Shown here in pieces: positions 33,918 to 34,436 of a stretch of DNA of 34,436 nucleotides (its first letter is position 1; each line of letters begins with the position of its first letter). The stretch is from NCBI GenBank assembly GCA_000320545.1, contig ADNK01000252.1, positions 27,501 through 61,936 on the forward strand, read 5' to 3'. The translations under genes were made by a program, and so were the position numbers. Source of the DNA: Bigelowiella natans CCMP2755 (lineage: Eukaryota; Cercozoa; Chlorarachniophyceae). The notes below the pieces were generated by a model. That model had not been told where the DNA came from. It searched no databases and saw only the letters and a list, made by a program, of their open reading frames with translations.

Positions 33918-34436
33918 CCGAGCTGCCGTCGTTTATCCGATGAGGGGCGCGGAAGGCTTCTACTCGTATATCATCATCATCATCATCATCCGCAGCAGCA
34001 GCAGCATCAAATCACGACGACAGACAACAGCAGCCATAACAACGTCATATAAAGTGTGAGGAGCAGCCTCATCGCTGTATAGACGAATGTGCTAGTGCTT
34101 CTTATCGGGGGATTGATTTAGCAAATATCATCATGTACGTGCTGTAAAACAGCAGCATCAGGAGGGGGGGGGGGGGGAAGGGGGAGGGGGGAAGAGGAGA
34201 AGGATAAGATTGCCTCGTCGCTTTCAGCAACACCATTTTTAAACCTACCTATTGGAGGTATTTTGCTCCTCCCCCCCCCCGCTATAATCATCTCCCTTGG
34301 GGGGTGCTGTGACGGAGAATAGACGCTCAGCACGCACGTATGAGTCCTGATAACAGAGGGCAGCCCATTTGTCAAATCAGCACCACTCAAAAAAGCAATC
34401 AAGCTCACCAGGAGTGCATCCCTCTTACGTGGTATC
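33684..34436. other. Right-edge region, probable upstream introns of the PH gene
   Basis: The PH gene must continue here, because its exon at 33683 begins in phase 2. A possible short exon ends at about 34409 (IPRKRDALL before a gtgagc donor on the minus strand), but it touches the edge and cannot be joined. The rest contains (CA)n at 33884-33914, a CAT/CAG tract near 33970-34005 and G/C homopolymers at about 34162-34180 and 34271-34280. Confidence 0.4.

Overview
The window is nuclear DNA of an intron-rich eukaryote. Genes are broken into many short exons (commonly 30-150 nt) with GT-AG introns, the introns and spacers are packed with microsatellites, and the proteins are typical nuclear-encoded ones: AP-1 clathrin adaptor, meiotic MSH4, DDX41 helicase, METTL18. 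No bacterial operon features, rRNA or tRNA genes were recognised. The species cannot be named from this; a microbial eukaryote such as a protist or alga fits best.

Layout, left to right: (1) 30-1304, minus, 5' part of an ankyrin-repeat gene that leaves the window on the left; (2) 2315-5582, minus, an 11-exon multi-pass membrane protein resembling TraX / acyltransferase-3 proteins; (3) 6144-6690, minus, a small signal-peptide protein; (4) 7210-9084, plus, DDX41, intronless; (5) 9085-13528, mostly non-coding, with an inverted repeat, a possible terminal exon on minus, a two-TM small ORF on plus and a repeat-rich zone with a Lys-rich ORF; (6) 13529-18899, plus, a 392-aa thiolase in 20 exons; (7) 19971-22241, minus, AP-1 mu in 13 exons; (8) 22551-26338, plus, MSH4 in 18 exons, head to head with AP-1 mu; (9) 26749-29071, minus, METTL18 in 8 exons, tail to tail with MSH4; (10) 30048-33683 and beyond, minus, a protein with two PH domains whose 5' end lies beyond the right edge.

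The gene models were assembled by hand by matching reading phase across splice sites. In the thiolase, AP-1 mu, MSH4 and METTL18 every junction is phase-consistent from ATG to stop, giving 392, 434, 844 and 376 aa. The genes form no evident shared pathway; they are ordinary neighbours. The most unusual signals are microsatellites that start exactly at 5' splice sites, two GC-AG introns, a variant Walker A motif in MSH4, a eukaryotic TraX-like membrane protein, an intronless DDX41 among intron-dense genes, and CTAG-dense intergenic islands. No clearly new multi-gene system was found.
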